This document shows, piece after piece, positions 8,187 to 17,333 of a DNA stretch of 64,000 bases (the first letter of the stretch is position 1; the number at the start of each line of letters is the position of its first letter). The position numbers and the translations under genes were made by a program. Origin of the DNA: FEB-7 sp963698265 (lineage in GTDB: Bacteria; Pseudomonadota; Gammaproteobacteria; Burkholderiales; Usitatibacteraceae). The stretch is taken from the NCBI GenBank assembly GCA_963698265.1, contig CAVOQC010000001.1, positions 310,001-374,000 on the forward strand, written 5' to 3'. A model generated the notes under the pieces. It had not been told where the DNA came from. It searched no databases and saw only the letters and a list, made by a program, of their open reading frames with translations.

Positions 8187-8279
8187 GCCCCGGCACCGCG
8201 GACCGGCCGGGCGCCATTCCGGCCATCCGGCACAGGGCCGCATTGACCCGCGCGGCGCTTGAGGCGCGCGGCCATGCGG

Positions 8280-8285
8280 TAAAAT
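8280..8285 (+). promoter_or_regulatory. Candidate -10 element for tctC
   Basis: TAAAAT at 8280-8285 in a GCGGTAAAATGCG context is a typical betaproteobacterial -10 box, about 93 nt before tctC. A TTGAGG at 8259-8264 could be a -35, but the 15-nt spacer is short. Confidence 0.35.
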
Positions 8286-8378
8286 GCGCAAACGACGCGG
8301 AAACCGCGCATCCCTGCCATGGCCGCCGAGCGAAGCCATGGACACCCATTCCGAGCATCGCCACGAGGAGAGTTCACC

Positions 8379-9332
8379 ATGAAGCGCACCAGCAAGTTCG
8401 TCGCCGCCGGCCTCATCGGTGCGGCAGCCGTCGCGGGAATCGCGTTCGCCGCCTACCCCGAGAAGACCATCAACTACATCATCGCGTTCGGCCCCGGCGG
8501 GGAGTCCGACGTTTCCGCGCGCCTGCAGGAGCCCTTCTTCAAGAAGCTGACCGGGCAGACCGTCGCCATCCAGTACAAGGCAGGCGCCGGCGGCGCCGCG
8601 GCGTGGTCGCAGATCAACGCCGCGCCCGGCGACGGCTACACGATCATCGGCACGAACCTGCCGCACATCGTGCTGCAACCGCTGCAGAAGGACCAGGGCT
8701 ACAAGACGGCCGACCTGAATAACGTCTACTGGTTCCACTACACGCCGGACGCGATCATCGTGACCGCCGACAGCCCGTACAAGACGGTCGAGGAACTCAT
8801 CGCGGCCGCGAAAAAGGCGCCGGGGACGGTGACCTTCACGGGGTCGGGCACGAACTCCGCCAACCACCTCGCGCAGCAGCGCTTCGACAAGATCGCCGGC
8901 ATGAAGTCGACCTACATCCCCTCGAAGGGAACGGGCGAGTCGAACACGGCGCTCCTCGGCAAGCACGTCTCGGCGGCCTTCAGCTACTCGACGGTCGGAA
9001 CGCAGCTCGGCAAGCAGGTGCGCTGCATCGCGATCGCGATGGACAAGCGCCACCCCGCGCTGCCCGATTGCCCGACTTTCAAGGAGCGCGGTTTCAACCT
9101 CGTGAGCGGCGCCTACCGCGGCCTCGCGGTGCCCAACACCACGCCCAAGGCGACGCAGCAGGCGGTCTCGGACCTCATCGGCAAGGTCAACAAGGACCCG
9201 GCCTTCATCAAGTCGATGGAGGACAAGGGCTTCGCGATGATCGACGTGGGCCTCGCGGACATGCCCGCCTTCATGGCCGAGCGCCAGAAGGAGTACGAGG
9301 AAATCGCCCGCGCGATGGGCATCATCAAGTAG
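8379..9332 (+). CDS. tctC: Tripartite tricarboxylate transporter substrate-binding protein (Bug family)
   Basis: A 317-residue periplasmic Bug/TctC-type binding protein that delivers a carboxylate ligand to the TctAB permease. MKRTSKFVAAGLIGAAAVAGIAFA is a signal peptide. The mature protein starts with YPEKTINYIIAFGPGGESDVSARL, the typical Bug loop that contacts the ligand carboxylate. GAGGAG at 8365-8370 sits 8 nt before ATG 8379. It is the first gene of tctC-tctA-tctB, separated from tctA by a 14-bp hairpin that may keep SBP mRNA in excess. The ligand is unknown. Confidence 0.93.
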   Translation: MKRTSKFVAAGLIGAAAVAGIAFAAYPEKTINYIIAFGPGGESDVSARLQEPFFKKLTGQTVAIQYKAGAGGAAAWSQINAAPGDGYTIIGTNLPHIVLQPLQKDQGYKTADLNNVYWFHYTPDAIIVTADSPYKTVEELIAAAKKAPGTVTFTGSGTNSANHLAQQRFDKIAGMKSTYIPSKGTGESNTALLGKHVSAAFSYSTVGTQLGKQVRCIAIAMDKRHPALPDCPTFKERGFNLVSGAYRGLAVPNTTPKATQQAVSDLIGKVNKDPAFIKSMEDKGFAMIDVGLADMPAFMAERQKEYEEIARAMGIIK

Positions 9333-9345
9333 GGATCTTCCCGGG

Positions 9346-9378
9346 CATGCGCCCGCGCCACCACGGCGCGGGCGCATG
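9346..9378 (+). terminator. 14-bp perfect hairpin between tctC and tctA
   Basis: CATGCGCCCGCGCC (9346-9359) pairs perfectly with 9365-9378 around an ACCAC loop, right after the tctC stop at 9332. There is no poly-T, so a role as mRNA 3' stabiliser or partial attenuator is more likely than full termination, because tctA and tctB clearly belong to the same locus. Confidence 0.65.
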
Positions 9379-9438
9379 GTGCCGGGCGCGTTTTATCGAT
9401 TCACGCCGGGGCGCACGCTCCCCTACGAGGGTTTCCCG

Positions 9439-10941
9439 ATGCCGGGCATCGAGTTCCTGGTCGACGCGCTGACGCCGCTCAACATCCTGCTCGCCGTGGC
9501 CGGCGTCGTCTGCGGCACGGTGATCGGGGCGCTTCCGGGCCTCACGGCCACCATGGCCGTCGCCGTGCTGGTTCCCTTCACCTTCGGCATGCGGCCCGAC
9601 TCGGCGCTCATCGCGCTGGGCGCCATCTATACGGGCGCGATCTACGGCGGGGCCTACTCCGCGGTGCTGCTCAACACGCCGGGCACGCCTTCGGCCATCG
9701 CCACGACCTTCGACGGCTACCCCATGGCCAAGCGCGGCGACGGCGACTTGGCCATCACGCTCGCCTGCCTCGCCTCGGTGATCGGCGGCCTGGTCGGCGC
9801 CGCGTTCCTGCTGTTCCTCGCGCCGCCCCTGGCCCGTTTCGCCCTCGAGTTCGGACCGGTCGAGTACTTCTGGCTGGCGATCTTCGGCCTCACGCTCATC
9901 GCGAGCCTGTCCGAAGGAAGCCTCCTGCGCGGAATGATGGGCGGGTGCATCGGGCTGCTGCTGGGCACCATCGGAGTCGCCGAAATCGGCGGCGACATCC
10001 GCTACGTGAGCGACTTCAAGGCGCTCCTGGGCGGCATCGACGTGGTGGCCGCCTTGATCGGCCTGTATTGCGTGCCGGTGCTGATCGACCTCGTGGCCAC
10101 GCCGGATCCGCACCTGAAGCTCACGCACCAGGTGGCGGGCTTTCGCCTGAAGGAGGCCACGCGGATCGCCTGGCGCTCGAAGTTCAACCTCGCGCGAAGC
10201 TCCGTCATCGGCACCGTCGTGGGGATCCTGCCGGGGGCCGGCGGCTCCATCGCCTCCCTCGTGGCCTATTCCGAGGCGCGGCGCGTGGCGAAGCGTCCCG
10301 AGAAGTTCGGCACGGGAGAGCCGGACGGCATCCTCGCGACCGAATCCTCGAACAACGCCACCGTCGGCGGCGGCTTCATCCCGACGCTCGTGCTGGGCAT
10401 TCCCGGCACGCCCCCCGACGCGGTGATCCTGGGCGCGCTTCTCGTGCAGGGCATCCGCACGGGGCCTTCGCTTTTCGGCGAGCAGAGCCAGATCGTCTAC
10501 ACCTTCATCTACGGCCTCTTCATCGCCACGATCCTGATGCTGCCGATCGGGCTGATCATCGGCCGCTACGCCTTCAAGTCGATCGTGACGATTCCGAAGG
10601 CGGTGCTGGTGCCCTCGGTCGCCTTCCTCACGATCGTGGGCGCCTACGCCGTGCACAACAACCTGCACGAAGTGCAGCAGATGGTGGCCCTCGGCGTGTT
10701 CGGATGGATCGCAGCGCGGCTGGGGTTCACGGCCTCTCCCATCGTGCTGGGCCTCATCCTCGGGACCATCGCCGAATCCGGCTTCGTGCGCGGCTACCTC
10801 ATCGGGCAGGCGCGCGGGGCACCGATCGCGGAGTTCTTCAACCGGCCGCTGTCGATGGCGATCATGGCCTTCATCGTGCTGAGCCTCTTCTATCCGCTGC
10901 TCATGTCGCGCAGGCGGCTGAAAGGAGGCACCAGTGAGTGA
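9439..10941 (+). CDS. tctA: Tripartite tricarboxylate transporter large permease
   Basis: A 500-residue inner-membrane protein of the TctA family with about 11-12 hydrophobic segments, the usual length. Family blocks GLTATMAVAVLVPFTFGM and NTPGTPSAIATTFDGYP lie near the N-terminus, and LPGAGGSIASLVAYSEA and FIPTLVLGIPGTPPDAVILG follow in the second half. The start is ATG 9439, with GAGG at 9427-9430. The open frame back to 9376 runs through the hairpin and is not used. The last 8 nt overlap tctB. It works with the Bug protein and TctB as a secondary, ion-driven transporter. Confidence 0.95.
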   Translation: MPGIEFLVDALTPLNILLAVAGVVCGTVIGALPGLTATMAVAVLVPFTFGMRPDSALIALGAIYTGAIYGGAYSAVLLNTPGTPSAIATTFDGYPMAKRGDGDLAITLACLASVIGGLVGAAFLLFLAPPLARFALEFGPVEYFWLAIFGLTLIASLSEGSLLRGMMGGCIGLLLGTIGVAEIGGDIRYVSDFKALLGGIDVVAALIGLYCVPVLIDLVATPDPHLKLTHQVAGFRLKEATRIAWRSKFNLARSSVIGTVVGILPGAGGSIASLVAYSEARRVAKRPEKFGTGEPDGILATESSNNATVGGGFIPTLVLGIPGTPPDAVILGALLVQGIRTGPSLFGEQSQIVYTFIYGLFIATILMLPIGLIIGRYAFKSIVTIPKAVLVPSVAFLTIVGAYAVHNNLHEVQQMVALGVFGWIAARLGFTASPIVLGLILGTIAESGFVRGYLIGQARGAPIAEFFNRPLSMAIMAFIVLSLFYPLLMSRRRLKGGTSE

Positions 10942-11392
10942 GCGCGCGAAGCGCGATGTCCGCGGCATCGTCGGCAGCGTGCTCGCCATCGCCGGCGGGG
11001 CGCTCGCGTTCTACCACGCCAAGGAGTTCACGCCCCTGGGCTCGGTCTTCCCGCGCACGATCGCCGCGGCGATGATGATCTTCGCGGCCGTCTACATCGC
11101 CACCGCCCTGCTGCGCCCCGGGGAGCAGCCGCCGCAGCCGGCCGGGTCGACTTGGCGGCGGGTGGCACTCATCGTGGTGCTCGCGCTGTGGTCGGTCTTC
11201 CTCGAAAAACTGGGTTTCCTCACCAGCAGCGTCGCGGCCTACGCGGCGATACTCGTCATCGCCAACTACGACCAGTGGACCCCGCGCAGGGCGCTGGTCT
11301 ACGCCCTGGCGGGCGCGGCGGTGCTCGGCGGACTCTATTCCGTTTTCCGGTTCGTGCTGCAGGTGCCGCTGCCGGAGGGGATCTTCCTGTGA
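10934..11392 (+). CDS. tctB: Tripartite tricarboxylate transporter small permease (TctB)
   Basis: A 152-residue inner-membrane protein with four hydrophobic segments and the usual TctB organisation, a poorly conserved family best identified by position after tctA. The GTG start at 10934 is supported by AAAGGAGG at 10921-10928 and overlaps the tctA stop by 8 nt, so the two are translationally coupled. Segments such as LIVVLALWSVFLEKLGFLTSSVAAYAAIL match the family pattern. It converges with the DUF2189 gene. Confidence 0.88.
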   Translation: MSERAKRDVRGIVGSVLAIAGGALAFYHAKEFTPLGSVFPRTIAAAMMIFAAVYIATALLRPGEQPPQPAGSTWRRVALIVVLALWSVFLEKLGFLTSSVAAYAAILVIANYDQWTPRRALVYALAGAAVLGGLYSVFRFVLQVPLPEGIFL

Positions 11393-11402
11393 GGCGGGAA
11401 GC

Positions 11403-12194
11403 CTAGGAGCCGGATTCACCCCACGCCACGCAGTCGCGGTAGGCGTGCCAGGTCGCATGCCCGATCACGGGCATCGTGACCACCAGCCCCACGAACGCCG
11501 TCGCGAATCCCAGTCCGGTCAGGAGCACGATGAGGAAGGCCCACAAGGCCATCGTCCCCGGGTTCCGCGCGAGCACCTGCACCGAGAGGATCGCGGCGCT
11601 CACCGCGTCGTTGTTCCGGTCGAGCATCATCGGCACCGACACCACGCTCACCGCGAAGACGATGGTCGCGAACATGGCCCCCGCCGCGAGGTAGACGAGC
11701 ACGAACTCGATGTTGCCCAGCGAGAACGCCTTGGCGAGGAAGTTCTTGAGATCCGGCATCGGGCCGGTGCTGAAGAGGGCGAACGTGACGAGCGAGGCCC
11801 GCGCCCAGACGAGGAAGATCACCGTGATCACGAGGACGTAGATCCCGAGCCCGCCCAGGTTCTCGCGCCAGGCGACGAGGGAGGCGAGGAAGCCGGGCTT
11901 GCGTCCCGCCTCCCGGTCGCGCGAAAGCGCGTAGAGGCCCGTGGCGAGGAAGGGTGCCGCGAGGAGGAACGCGCCGGCGAGCGTGGAGACGTACTGGTAG
12001 GCGAAGTCGTAGAGGGCGAGCAGCCCCCAGCCCATCGCCGCGAAGGCCGCCCCGTAGAAGCCGCTCGCGAAGGGTGCGGCGCGAAAGTCGTCCCAGCCCC
12101 GCACGAGCCACGCGAAAGCCGAGAAGGCGGGCACCTCCCGCAGCTCGTAGGCGGCACCCTGCGGGGAGACGAGCGGTGGCGGAGGCGCAGGCAC
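11403..12194 (-). CDS. DUF2189 family integral membrane protein
   Basis: A 263-residue protein with about six membrane helices, matching the DUF2189 family (predicted integral membrane protein, function unknown). Visible segments include WGLLALYDFAYQYVSTLAGAF, LGIYVLVITVIFLVWARASLV and the C-terminal VGLVVTMPVIGHATWHAYRDCV, a typical end of the family. The start is GTG 12194, 7 nt after the stop of the upstream lipoprotein gene, so the two form a small operon. No catalytic motif is seen. The function cannot be stated. Confidence 0.85.
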   Translation of the reverse strand: MPAPPPPLVSPQGAAYELREVPAFSAFAWLVRGWDDFRAAPFASGFYGAAFAAMGWGLLALYDFAYQYVSTLAGAFLLAAPFLATGLYALSRDREAGRKPGFLASLVAWRENLGGLGIYVLVITVIFLVWARASLVTFALFSTGPMPDLKNFLAKAFSLGNIEFVLVYLAAGAMFATIVFAVSVVSVPMMLDRNNDAVSAAILSVQVLARNPGTMALWAFLIVLLTGLGFATAFVGLVVTMPVIGHATWHAYRDCVAWGESGS

Positions 12195-12201
12195 GGGCGT
12201 G

Positions 12202-12897
12202 CTACTTCGCCGGGACGGACGCGGGGGGCGCAGGCGCGGGCGGCAACCCCTTGAGCTTCAGCGCCTCGAGCTTGTCCAGGTCGAGCTTCGTCACCGCCTC
12301 CTTGAAGACCTTCATCTCCACTCCCGTCGCCTTGGCGCCGACGACGAACCGCCCGGCGACGAGCACGTCCAGCTCGCCGATGCGCGTGCCCTTGTCGTAG
12401 CGCTCGTAGGCCTTGCGCCCGCCCACCATGGTCGTGCGCTCGTAGCCCGCGTCGCCCTCCTTGTCGATCTCGACGTTCACCCACGCGAAGGCCATCGCCG
12501 TCACGCCCGAGAGCGAGCCCACGTCGATGATCTCGAGCGCGATGCGCCCGCCCCTGCCGTCCTCGTAGGTCGCCTGGGCCTTCGACGAGGAGATGCCCAC
12601 GACGCTGGTGCGGGTGCCTTCGGCGCTCGTGCGCTTCAGCCCCGCGATCGACTCGGGAAGCAGCTCCTTCAGCGCCCGGAAGTCCACGGGCTCGACGTGG
12701 ACGGAGCTCGAGAGCGCCGCGCCCATCTGCTTCATCGCCTCGCCCACCTGGCCCACGTCGCCCTGCCGTGCGGCCTCGCCCATGTTCCGGGCGGCCTGCT
12801 CCACCTTGGTTGCCGGATCGACGGGCTTCGGGGGCACCTCCCGGCCGCAGGCGGCGAGCGCCAGGGCGGCGAGCAGGGAAACGCTGCGCGGATTCAT
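12202..12897 (-). CDS. Putative lipoprotein
   Basis: A 231-residue predicted lipoprotein. MNPRSVSLLAALALAACGRE is a lipoprotein signal with lipobox LAAC at residues 14-17. The mature part begins with a Pro-rich and then helical segment (residues ~25-60) and continues as a globular domain. I do not recognise a named family. The start is ATG 12897, with AAAGG upstream. The frame extends further, but without a signal. It is the first gene of an operon with the DUF2189 membrane protein, suggesting a shared envelope role (inference). It is divergent from the SBP gene at 13121. Confidence 0.8.
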   Translation of the reverse strand: MNPRSVSLLAALALAACGREVPPKPVDPATKVEQAARNMGEAARQGDVGQVGEAMKQMGAALSSSVHVEPVDFRALKELLPESIAGLKRTSAEGTRTSVVGISSSKAQATYEDGRGGRIALEIIDVGSLSGVTAMAFAWVNVEIDKEGDAGYERTTMVGGRKAYERYDKGTRIGELDVLVAGRFVVGAKATGVEMKVFKEAVTKLDLDKLEALKLKGLPPAPAPPASVPAK

Positions 12898-12982
12898 GCG
12901 GGGGGCCTTTCGTGGTCGGGGCGTCACGATGGCAGATTACCTTCTGCGGGCGCGCAGCGGGGTCCCGGGGCCCGGTTTCGCG

Positions 12983-13011
12983 TTGACGCCCCGAAAGGCT
13001 TGCGGCATCAT
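12983..13011 (+). promoter_or_regulatory. Candidate sigma-70 promoter for peptide SBP gene
   Basis: TTGACG (12983-12988), a 17-nt spacer and CATCAT (13006-13011) match the sigma-70 pattern with 5/6 and 4/6 bases. It lies in the 223-base divergent gap between the lipoprotein gene and the SBP gene at 13121, giving a leader of about 100 nt. No other gene or structure was seen in this gap. Confidence 0.4.
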
Positions 13012-13120
13012 CCTTTCCAACCCCGCTGCCGCGCCAAGTTCTTGTTTTTTCAGGCCGGCGTACCGGTTTCCGCGACCGCGGCCCCCTCGTCAAACCGTCA
13101 ATCCCCTGGAGAAATCCGCC

Positions 13121-14698
13121 ATGCACGCTTCCACCGTCGTTCGCGCGGCGACCGTCGCCGTCGCGCTCGCCTTCGGCACCGCCGCCGACGCCAAGACCCT
13201 GCGCTGGTCCAGCCAGGGCGACATCCTCACGATGGATCCGCACGCGCAGAACGAGGGCCTGAACAACACCGTCTCGGACCACATCTACGAGCCCCTCGTC
13301 ACGCGCGGCAAGGACCTGAAGATCGAGGCCTGCCTCGCCACGGCGTGGAAGGCGACGAGCCCGACCACGATGCAGTTCACGCTGCGCCCGAACGTGAAGT
13401 TCCACGACGGGACGCCCTTCACCGCGGACGACGTCGTGTTCTCCATCGAGCGGGCGCTCGCCCCCACCTCCAACTTCTCCCCGTACATGCAGGGCATCAC
13501 GGGCGCGAGGAAGGTGGACGACCAGACGGTCGAGATTGCGACAAAGGGGCCGAACCCGGTGCTGCTGCCGCAGCTCACCGAAGTGCGCATGATGAGCCGG
13601 GCCTGGGCCAACAAGCACAGCGTGCAGCGCCCCCAGGACTTCAAGAACAAGGAGGAGACCTTCGCCGCCCGCAACGCCAACGGCACGGGCCCCTTCGTGC
13701 TGAAGAGCCGCGAGGCCGACGTGAAGACCGTGCTGGTCGCGAACTCCAACTGGTGGGGAAAGCTCGAGGGCAACGTGAACGAGATCGTCTACCAGCCGAT
13801 CAAGCAGGACGGCACGCGGCTCGCGGCATTGTTGTCCGGCGAGGTGGATTTCGTGCTCGACCCCCCTCCGCAGGACATCCCGCGCCTGAAGCAGGACACG
13901 AAGATCAAGGTGGTCGAGGGCAACGAGAACCGCACCATCTTCCTGGGCCTCGACCAGTGGCGCGACGAGCTGCTGTACTCCACCGTCAAGGGCAAGAACC
14001 CCTTCAAGGACCAGCGCGTGCGCGAGGCCTTCCAGCTCGCCATCGACGTGAACGCGTTGAAGACCCAGGTGATGCGCGGGCTCTCGAACCCCACCGCCGT
14101 GATGTTCGCCCCGCAGGTCGCCGGCTACGACAAGGCGCTCGACACGGTGGTGAAGCCCGACCGCGCGCGCGCGAAGAAGCTCATGGCCGAGGCCGGCTAC
14201 CCGAAGGGCTTCGAGGTCACCCTCGACTGCCCCAACAACCGCTACATCAACGACGAGAAGCTCTGCCAGGCGATCGCCGCCATGCTCGCGCAGATCGACG
14301 TGAAGGTGCGCCTGAACACCATGCCGCGCGCCACCTACTTCCCGAAGATCCAGAAGTTCGACACCAGCCTCTACATGCTGGGCTGGGGCGTGCCGACCTT
14401 CGATTCCCTCTACGCGCTGCAGAGCCTGCTGCACACCGTGGGCCAGGGCGGGGACGGCAACTTCAACCTCGGCAAGTACTCGAACGCGAAGGTCGATGCG
14501 GCCATCGACGCGCTCAAGACCGAGACCGACCTGAAGAAGCGCGTCGCGCTCACCAAGGAGGCGCTCTCGATCCACAAGGCGGACGTGGGCCACATCCCGC
14601 TGCACCACCAGGTGATCCCGTGGGCCATGCGCTCCGGCGTGAGCGTCGTGCACCGGGCGGACAACCGCCTTTCGGTGAAGTGGGTGAAGATCAACTGA
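13121..14698 (+). CDS. ABC transporter peptide-type substrate-binding protein
   Basis: A 525-residue periplasmic SBP of family 5 (Dpp/Opp type) and the first gene of the complete transporter locus. MHASTVVRAATVAVALAFGTAADA is a signal peptide. The mature part opens with KTLRWSSQGDILTMDPHAQNEG, closely matching the SBP at 1168. The start is ATG 13121, with GGAGA upstream (13108-13112). Further family blocks are FHDGTPFTADDVVFSIERA and KGKNPFKDQRVREAF. A 10-bp hairpin separates it from the next SBP. Full length for the family. The ligand is not deducible. Confidence 0.95.
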   Translation: MHASTVVRAATVAVALAFGTAADAKTLRWSSQGDILTMDPHAQNEGLNNTVSDHIYEPLVTRGKDLKIEACLATAWKATSPTTMQFTLRPNVKFHDGTPFTADDVVFSIERALAPTSNFSPYMQGITGARKVDDQTVEIATKGPNPVLLPQLTEVRMMSRAWANKHSVQRPQDFKNKEETFAARNANGTGPFVLKSREADVKTVLVANSNWWGKLEGNVNEIVYQPIKQDGTRLAALLSGEVDFVLDPPPQDIPRLKQDTKIKVVEGNENRTIFLGLDQWRDELLYSTVKGKNPFKDQRVREAFQLAIDVNALKTQVMRGLSNPTAVMFAPQVAGYDKALDTVVKPDRARAKKLMAEAGYPKGFEVTLDCPNNRYINDEKLCQAIAAMLAQIDVKVRLNTMPRATYFPKIQKFDTSLYMLGWGVPTFDSLYALQSLLHTVGQGGDGNFNLGKYSNAKVDAAIDALKTETDLKKRVALTKEALSIHKADVGHIPLHHQVIPWAMRSGVSVVHRADNRLSVKWVKIN

Positions 14699-14720
14699 GC
14701 GCCTGAAAGCCGATGCCCCT

Positions 14721-14745
14721 CCGGCCCCGCCTCGCGCGGGGCCGG
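14721..14745 (+). terminator. 10-bp perfect hairpin between two SBP genes
   Basis: CCGGCCCCGC (14721-14730) and GCGGGGCCGG (14736-14745) pair with a 5-nt loop, 22 nt after the SBP stop. There is no T-run. It could stabilise the upstream mRNA or attenuate read-through. A -10-like TATGCT follows at 14752. Confidence 0.5.
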
Positions 14746-14751
14746 CTGCGT

Positions 14752-14757
14752 TATGCT
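14752..14757 (+). promoter_or_regulatory. Candidate -10 of a leaderless promoter
   Basis: TATGCT lies 7 nt before ATG 14765, a gene with no Shine-Dalgarno. If used, transcription would begin at about the A of the start codon. There is no clear -35. Confidence 0.25.
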
Positions 14758-14764
14758 GCCCTCC

Positions 14765-16345
14765 ATGCACTTCCCGCGCGCCCTCCTCCTCCTCGCTCTC
14801 CTCGCCTGCCTGCCTTTCGCGCCCGCCGCGAAGACGCTGCGCTACGCGAGCCAGGACGACCCCCAGACCCTCGACCCGCACTCGGCCAACCTGCTCGCGA
14901 CCTCCCGGCTCACGGGAAACGTCTACGAGCCCCTGGTGTGGCGCGACAAGGAATGGAAGGTGATCCCGTGGCTCGCGACCTCGTGGACCCAGCCGAGCGA
15001 AAAGGTCTGGCGCTTCAAGCTGCGCGAGGGTGTGCGCTTCCACGACGGAAGCATCCTCACCGCCGACGACGTGGTCTTCTCCGTGGCGCGGGCCCTGTCG
15101 CCCACCTCGCAGCTCAAGGTCTCTCTCCAAGGCGTGGAGAAGGCCGTGAAGATCGACGCGCGCACCGTGGACCTCGTGATGGCCAAGCCCAACCCGGTGC
15201 TGCTCTCGCACATGACCAACTTCCGGATCATGAGCAAGGCCTGGTCGGAGAAGAACGGCGCGGCCCGCCCGCAGGACTACACGGCCAAGGAGGACACCTA
15301 CGCCGCCCGCCACGCCAACGGCACGGGCGCCTTCCAGGTGAAGGAGCGGCAAACCGACGTGAAGACGGTGCTCGTCGCCCACAAGGACTGGTGGGGCCAC
15401 GCCGCGGGCATGAACGAGGGCAACTTGACAGAGATCGTGATGCTGCCGATCAAGTCCAACGCGACGCGGCTCGCCGCGCTCCTCTCGGGGGAAGTCGACT
15501 TCGTGCTCGACCCGCCCACGCAGGACGTGGCGCGGCTGCGCGCCGACCCGAACCTGAAGGTGCTCGAGGGCGGTGAGCTTCGCGTGCAGTACATCGCCTT
15601 CGACGTCTTCCGCGACGATCTCCTTTACGGGAAGGCCGGCGGCAAGAACCCGTTCAAGGACCTGCGCGTGCGCCAGGCCGTCGCACACGCGATCGACGCG
15701 GAGGCGATCCGTGCCAAGGTGATGCGCGGCTTCTCGCGGCCCGCGGGAACGATCCTCACGCCCGGCGTCCAGGGCTACTCGCCCGATGCCGACAAGCCCT
15801 TGCCCTACGACCGGGAGAAGGCGAAGCGCCTGCTCGCCGAAGCGGGCTACCCGGACGGCTTCGAGGTGACGCTCGACGCGGGCAACATCCAGCCGGCCTC
15901 CGACATCGCCCAGGCGGTCGCGGTGATGCTCGCGCAGGTGGGCATCCGGGCGCGCCCCAACATCATCCCGCAGTCGAACTACTTCCCGAAGATCGAGAAG
16001 TACGACACGAGCTTCTACGTGCTCTCCTGGGGCGGGGGCGTCACCGCCGACGCGCTCTACACGCTGCAGGCGCTCCTGCACACGGCCAACAAGAAGGGCG
16101 AGGGCGACTTCAACATGGGCCGCTGGACGAACGCGCGCATGGACGAGCTGATCCAGCAGTTGCAGTCCGAGCGCGACCCGGCGAAGCGGGCCGCGGCCGC
16201 GCGCGAAGCACTCCTGATCGCGGGGCGTGAGCTGCCCCTCGTCGCCATCCACCAGCCGCTCATCCCCTGGGCCATGCGCAAGAACGTGTCGGCGTGGTTC
16301 TCGCCGGTGAACACCGTGTACTTCTACCGGGTCCGGGTGGACTGA
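14765..16345 (+). CDS. ABC transporter peptide-type substrate-binding protein
   Basis: A 526-residue SBP of the same family as the gene upstream, but more divergent (KTLRYASQDDPQTLDPHSAN at the mature N-terminus). MHFPRALLLLALLACLPFAPA is the signal peptide. ATG 14753 is an alternative start four codons earlier. Neither has a Shine-Dalgarno. It ends 1 nt before the GTG of the first permease gene, so this is the SBP most tightly linked to the DppBC-like permeases. It has FHDGSILTADDVVFSVARAL and KNPFKDLRVRQAVAHAIDAE. No hairpin separates it from the permease, unlike the other SBP genes here. Confidence 0.94.
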   Translation: MHFPRALLLLALLACLPFAPAAKTLRYASQDDPQTLDPHSANLLATSRLTGNVYEPLVWRDKEWKVIPWLATSWTQPSEKVWRFKLREGVRFHDGSILTADDVVFSVARALSPTSQLKVSLQGVEKAVKIDARTVDLVMAKPNPVLLSHMTNFRIMSKAWSEKNGAARPQDYTAKEDTYAARHANGTGAFQVKERQTDVKTVLVAHKDWWGHAAGMNEGNLTEIVMLPIKSNATRLAALLSGEVDFVLDPPTQDVARLRADPNLKVLEGGELRVQYIAFDVFRDDLLYGKAGGKNPFKDLRVRQAVAHAIDAEAIRAKVMRGFSRPAGTILTPGVQGYSPDADKPLPYDREKAKRLLAEAGYPDGFEVTLDAGNIQPASDIAQAVAVMLAQVGIRARPNIIPQSNYFPKIEKYDTSFYVLSWGGGVTADALYTLQALLHTANKKGEGDFNMGRWTNARMDELIQQLQSERDPAKRAAAAREALLIAGRELPLVAIHQPLIPWAMRKNVSAWFSPVNTVYFYRVRVD

Positions 16346-16346
16346 G

Positions 16347-17333
16347 GTGATCGCCTTCGTCATCCGGCGGCTGGTGCAGGGCGTCCTCGTGATGCTGGTG
16401 GTCGGCTTCATCGCCTTCTCGCTCTTCAACTTCGTGGGCGACCCCGTCTCCCTCATGCTGCCCCCGGAAGCGACCCAGGCCGACCGCCAGGCGATGCGCG
16501 AGAACCTCGGGCTCGACCGGCCTTTCTACGTGCAGTTCGCAACCTTCATCGGCAACGCCGTGCAGGGCAACTTCGGCATCTCGCTCAGGCTCGGGCGCCC
16601 GGTCTCCGCACTCCTGGTCGAGCGCATGCCCGCGACCCTCGAGCTCGCCTTCGTCGCCGCGTCGCTCGCACTCCTCGTGGGCATCCCGCTGGGCGTGTAC
16701 ACGGGGCTGAACCGCAATGCGTGGCTGTCGCGCTTCTTCCTCGCCGCCTCGCTCATCGGCGTGTCGCTGCCCACCTTCCTCATCGGCATCTTCCTGATCC
16801 TCATCTTCGCCGTGTGGCTGGGGTGGCTGCCCTCGTTCGGGCGCGGCGACACGATGATGGTGGGCCCGTGGTCCACGGGCTTCTTCAGCACCTCGGGGCT
16901 GCGCGCGTTGATCCTGCCCTCGATCACGCTCGGCCTCTTCCAGCTCACCCTCATCATGCGGCTGGTGCGAAGCGAGATGCTCGAGGTGCTTCGCACCGAC
17001 TACATCAAGTTCGCGCGCGCGCGCGGCCTCACCAACCGGGCGGTGAACTTCGGGCACGCGCTGAAGAACACGCTGGTGCCGGTGATCACCATCACGGGCC
17101 TGCAGCTGGGCGCGATCATCGCCTTCGCGATCATCACCGAGACCGTGTTCCAGTGGCCGGGCATGGGGCTGCTCTTCATCCAGGCCGTGCAGTTCGCCGA
17201 CATCCCGGTGATGGCCGCCTACCTCTGCCTCATCGGCTTCATCTTCGTCGTGATCAACCTCGTCGTGGACATGCTCTACTACTTTGTCGACCCGAGGCTT
17301 CGCATCGACGGCACGTCGGCGGGAGGGCACTGA
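16347..17333 (+). CDS. Peptide-type ABC transporter permease, DppB-like
   Basis: A 328-residue inner-membrane permease of the DppB/OppB family. It has about six helices, an N-terminal helix VIRRLVQGVLVMLVVGFIAF and the DPVSLMLPPEAT loop typical of DppB. The EAA-like cytoplasmic loop is TDYIKFARARGLTNRAVNFG, which contacts the ATPases. The start is GTG 16347, one base after the SBP stop. Its TGA shares a base with the ATG of the next permease (TGATG). It forms the translocation pore with the DppC-like protein. Confidence 0.95.
   Translation: MIAFVIRRLVQGVLVMLVVGFIAFSLFNFVGDPVSLMLPPEATQADRQAMRENLGLDRPFYVQFATFIGNAVQGNFGISLRLGRPVSALLVERMPATLELAFVAASLALLVGIPLGVYTGLNRNAWLSRFFLAASLIGVSLPTFLIGIFLILIFAVWLGWLPSFGRGDTMMVGPWSTGFFSTSGLRALILPSITLGLFQLTLIMRLVRSEMLEVLRTDYIKFARARGLTNRAVNFGHALKNTLVPVITITGLQLGAIIAFAIITETVFQWPGMGLLFIQAVQFADIPVMAAYLCLIGFIFVVINLVVDMLYYFVDPRLRIDGTSAGGH

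Noticed and set aside
5767..8364. Apparent 865-residue fusion protein containing homogentisate dioxygenase
   Set aside because: The upstream part is hppD read in the wrong frame. HmgA begins at 7044 with its normal N-terminus.
11828..16456. A 1542-codon minus-strand open frame
   Set aside because: It covers two SBP genes antisense and is low-complexity Arg/Ala/Glu-rich. Length alone is not evidence at this GC content.
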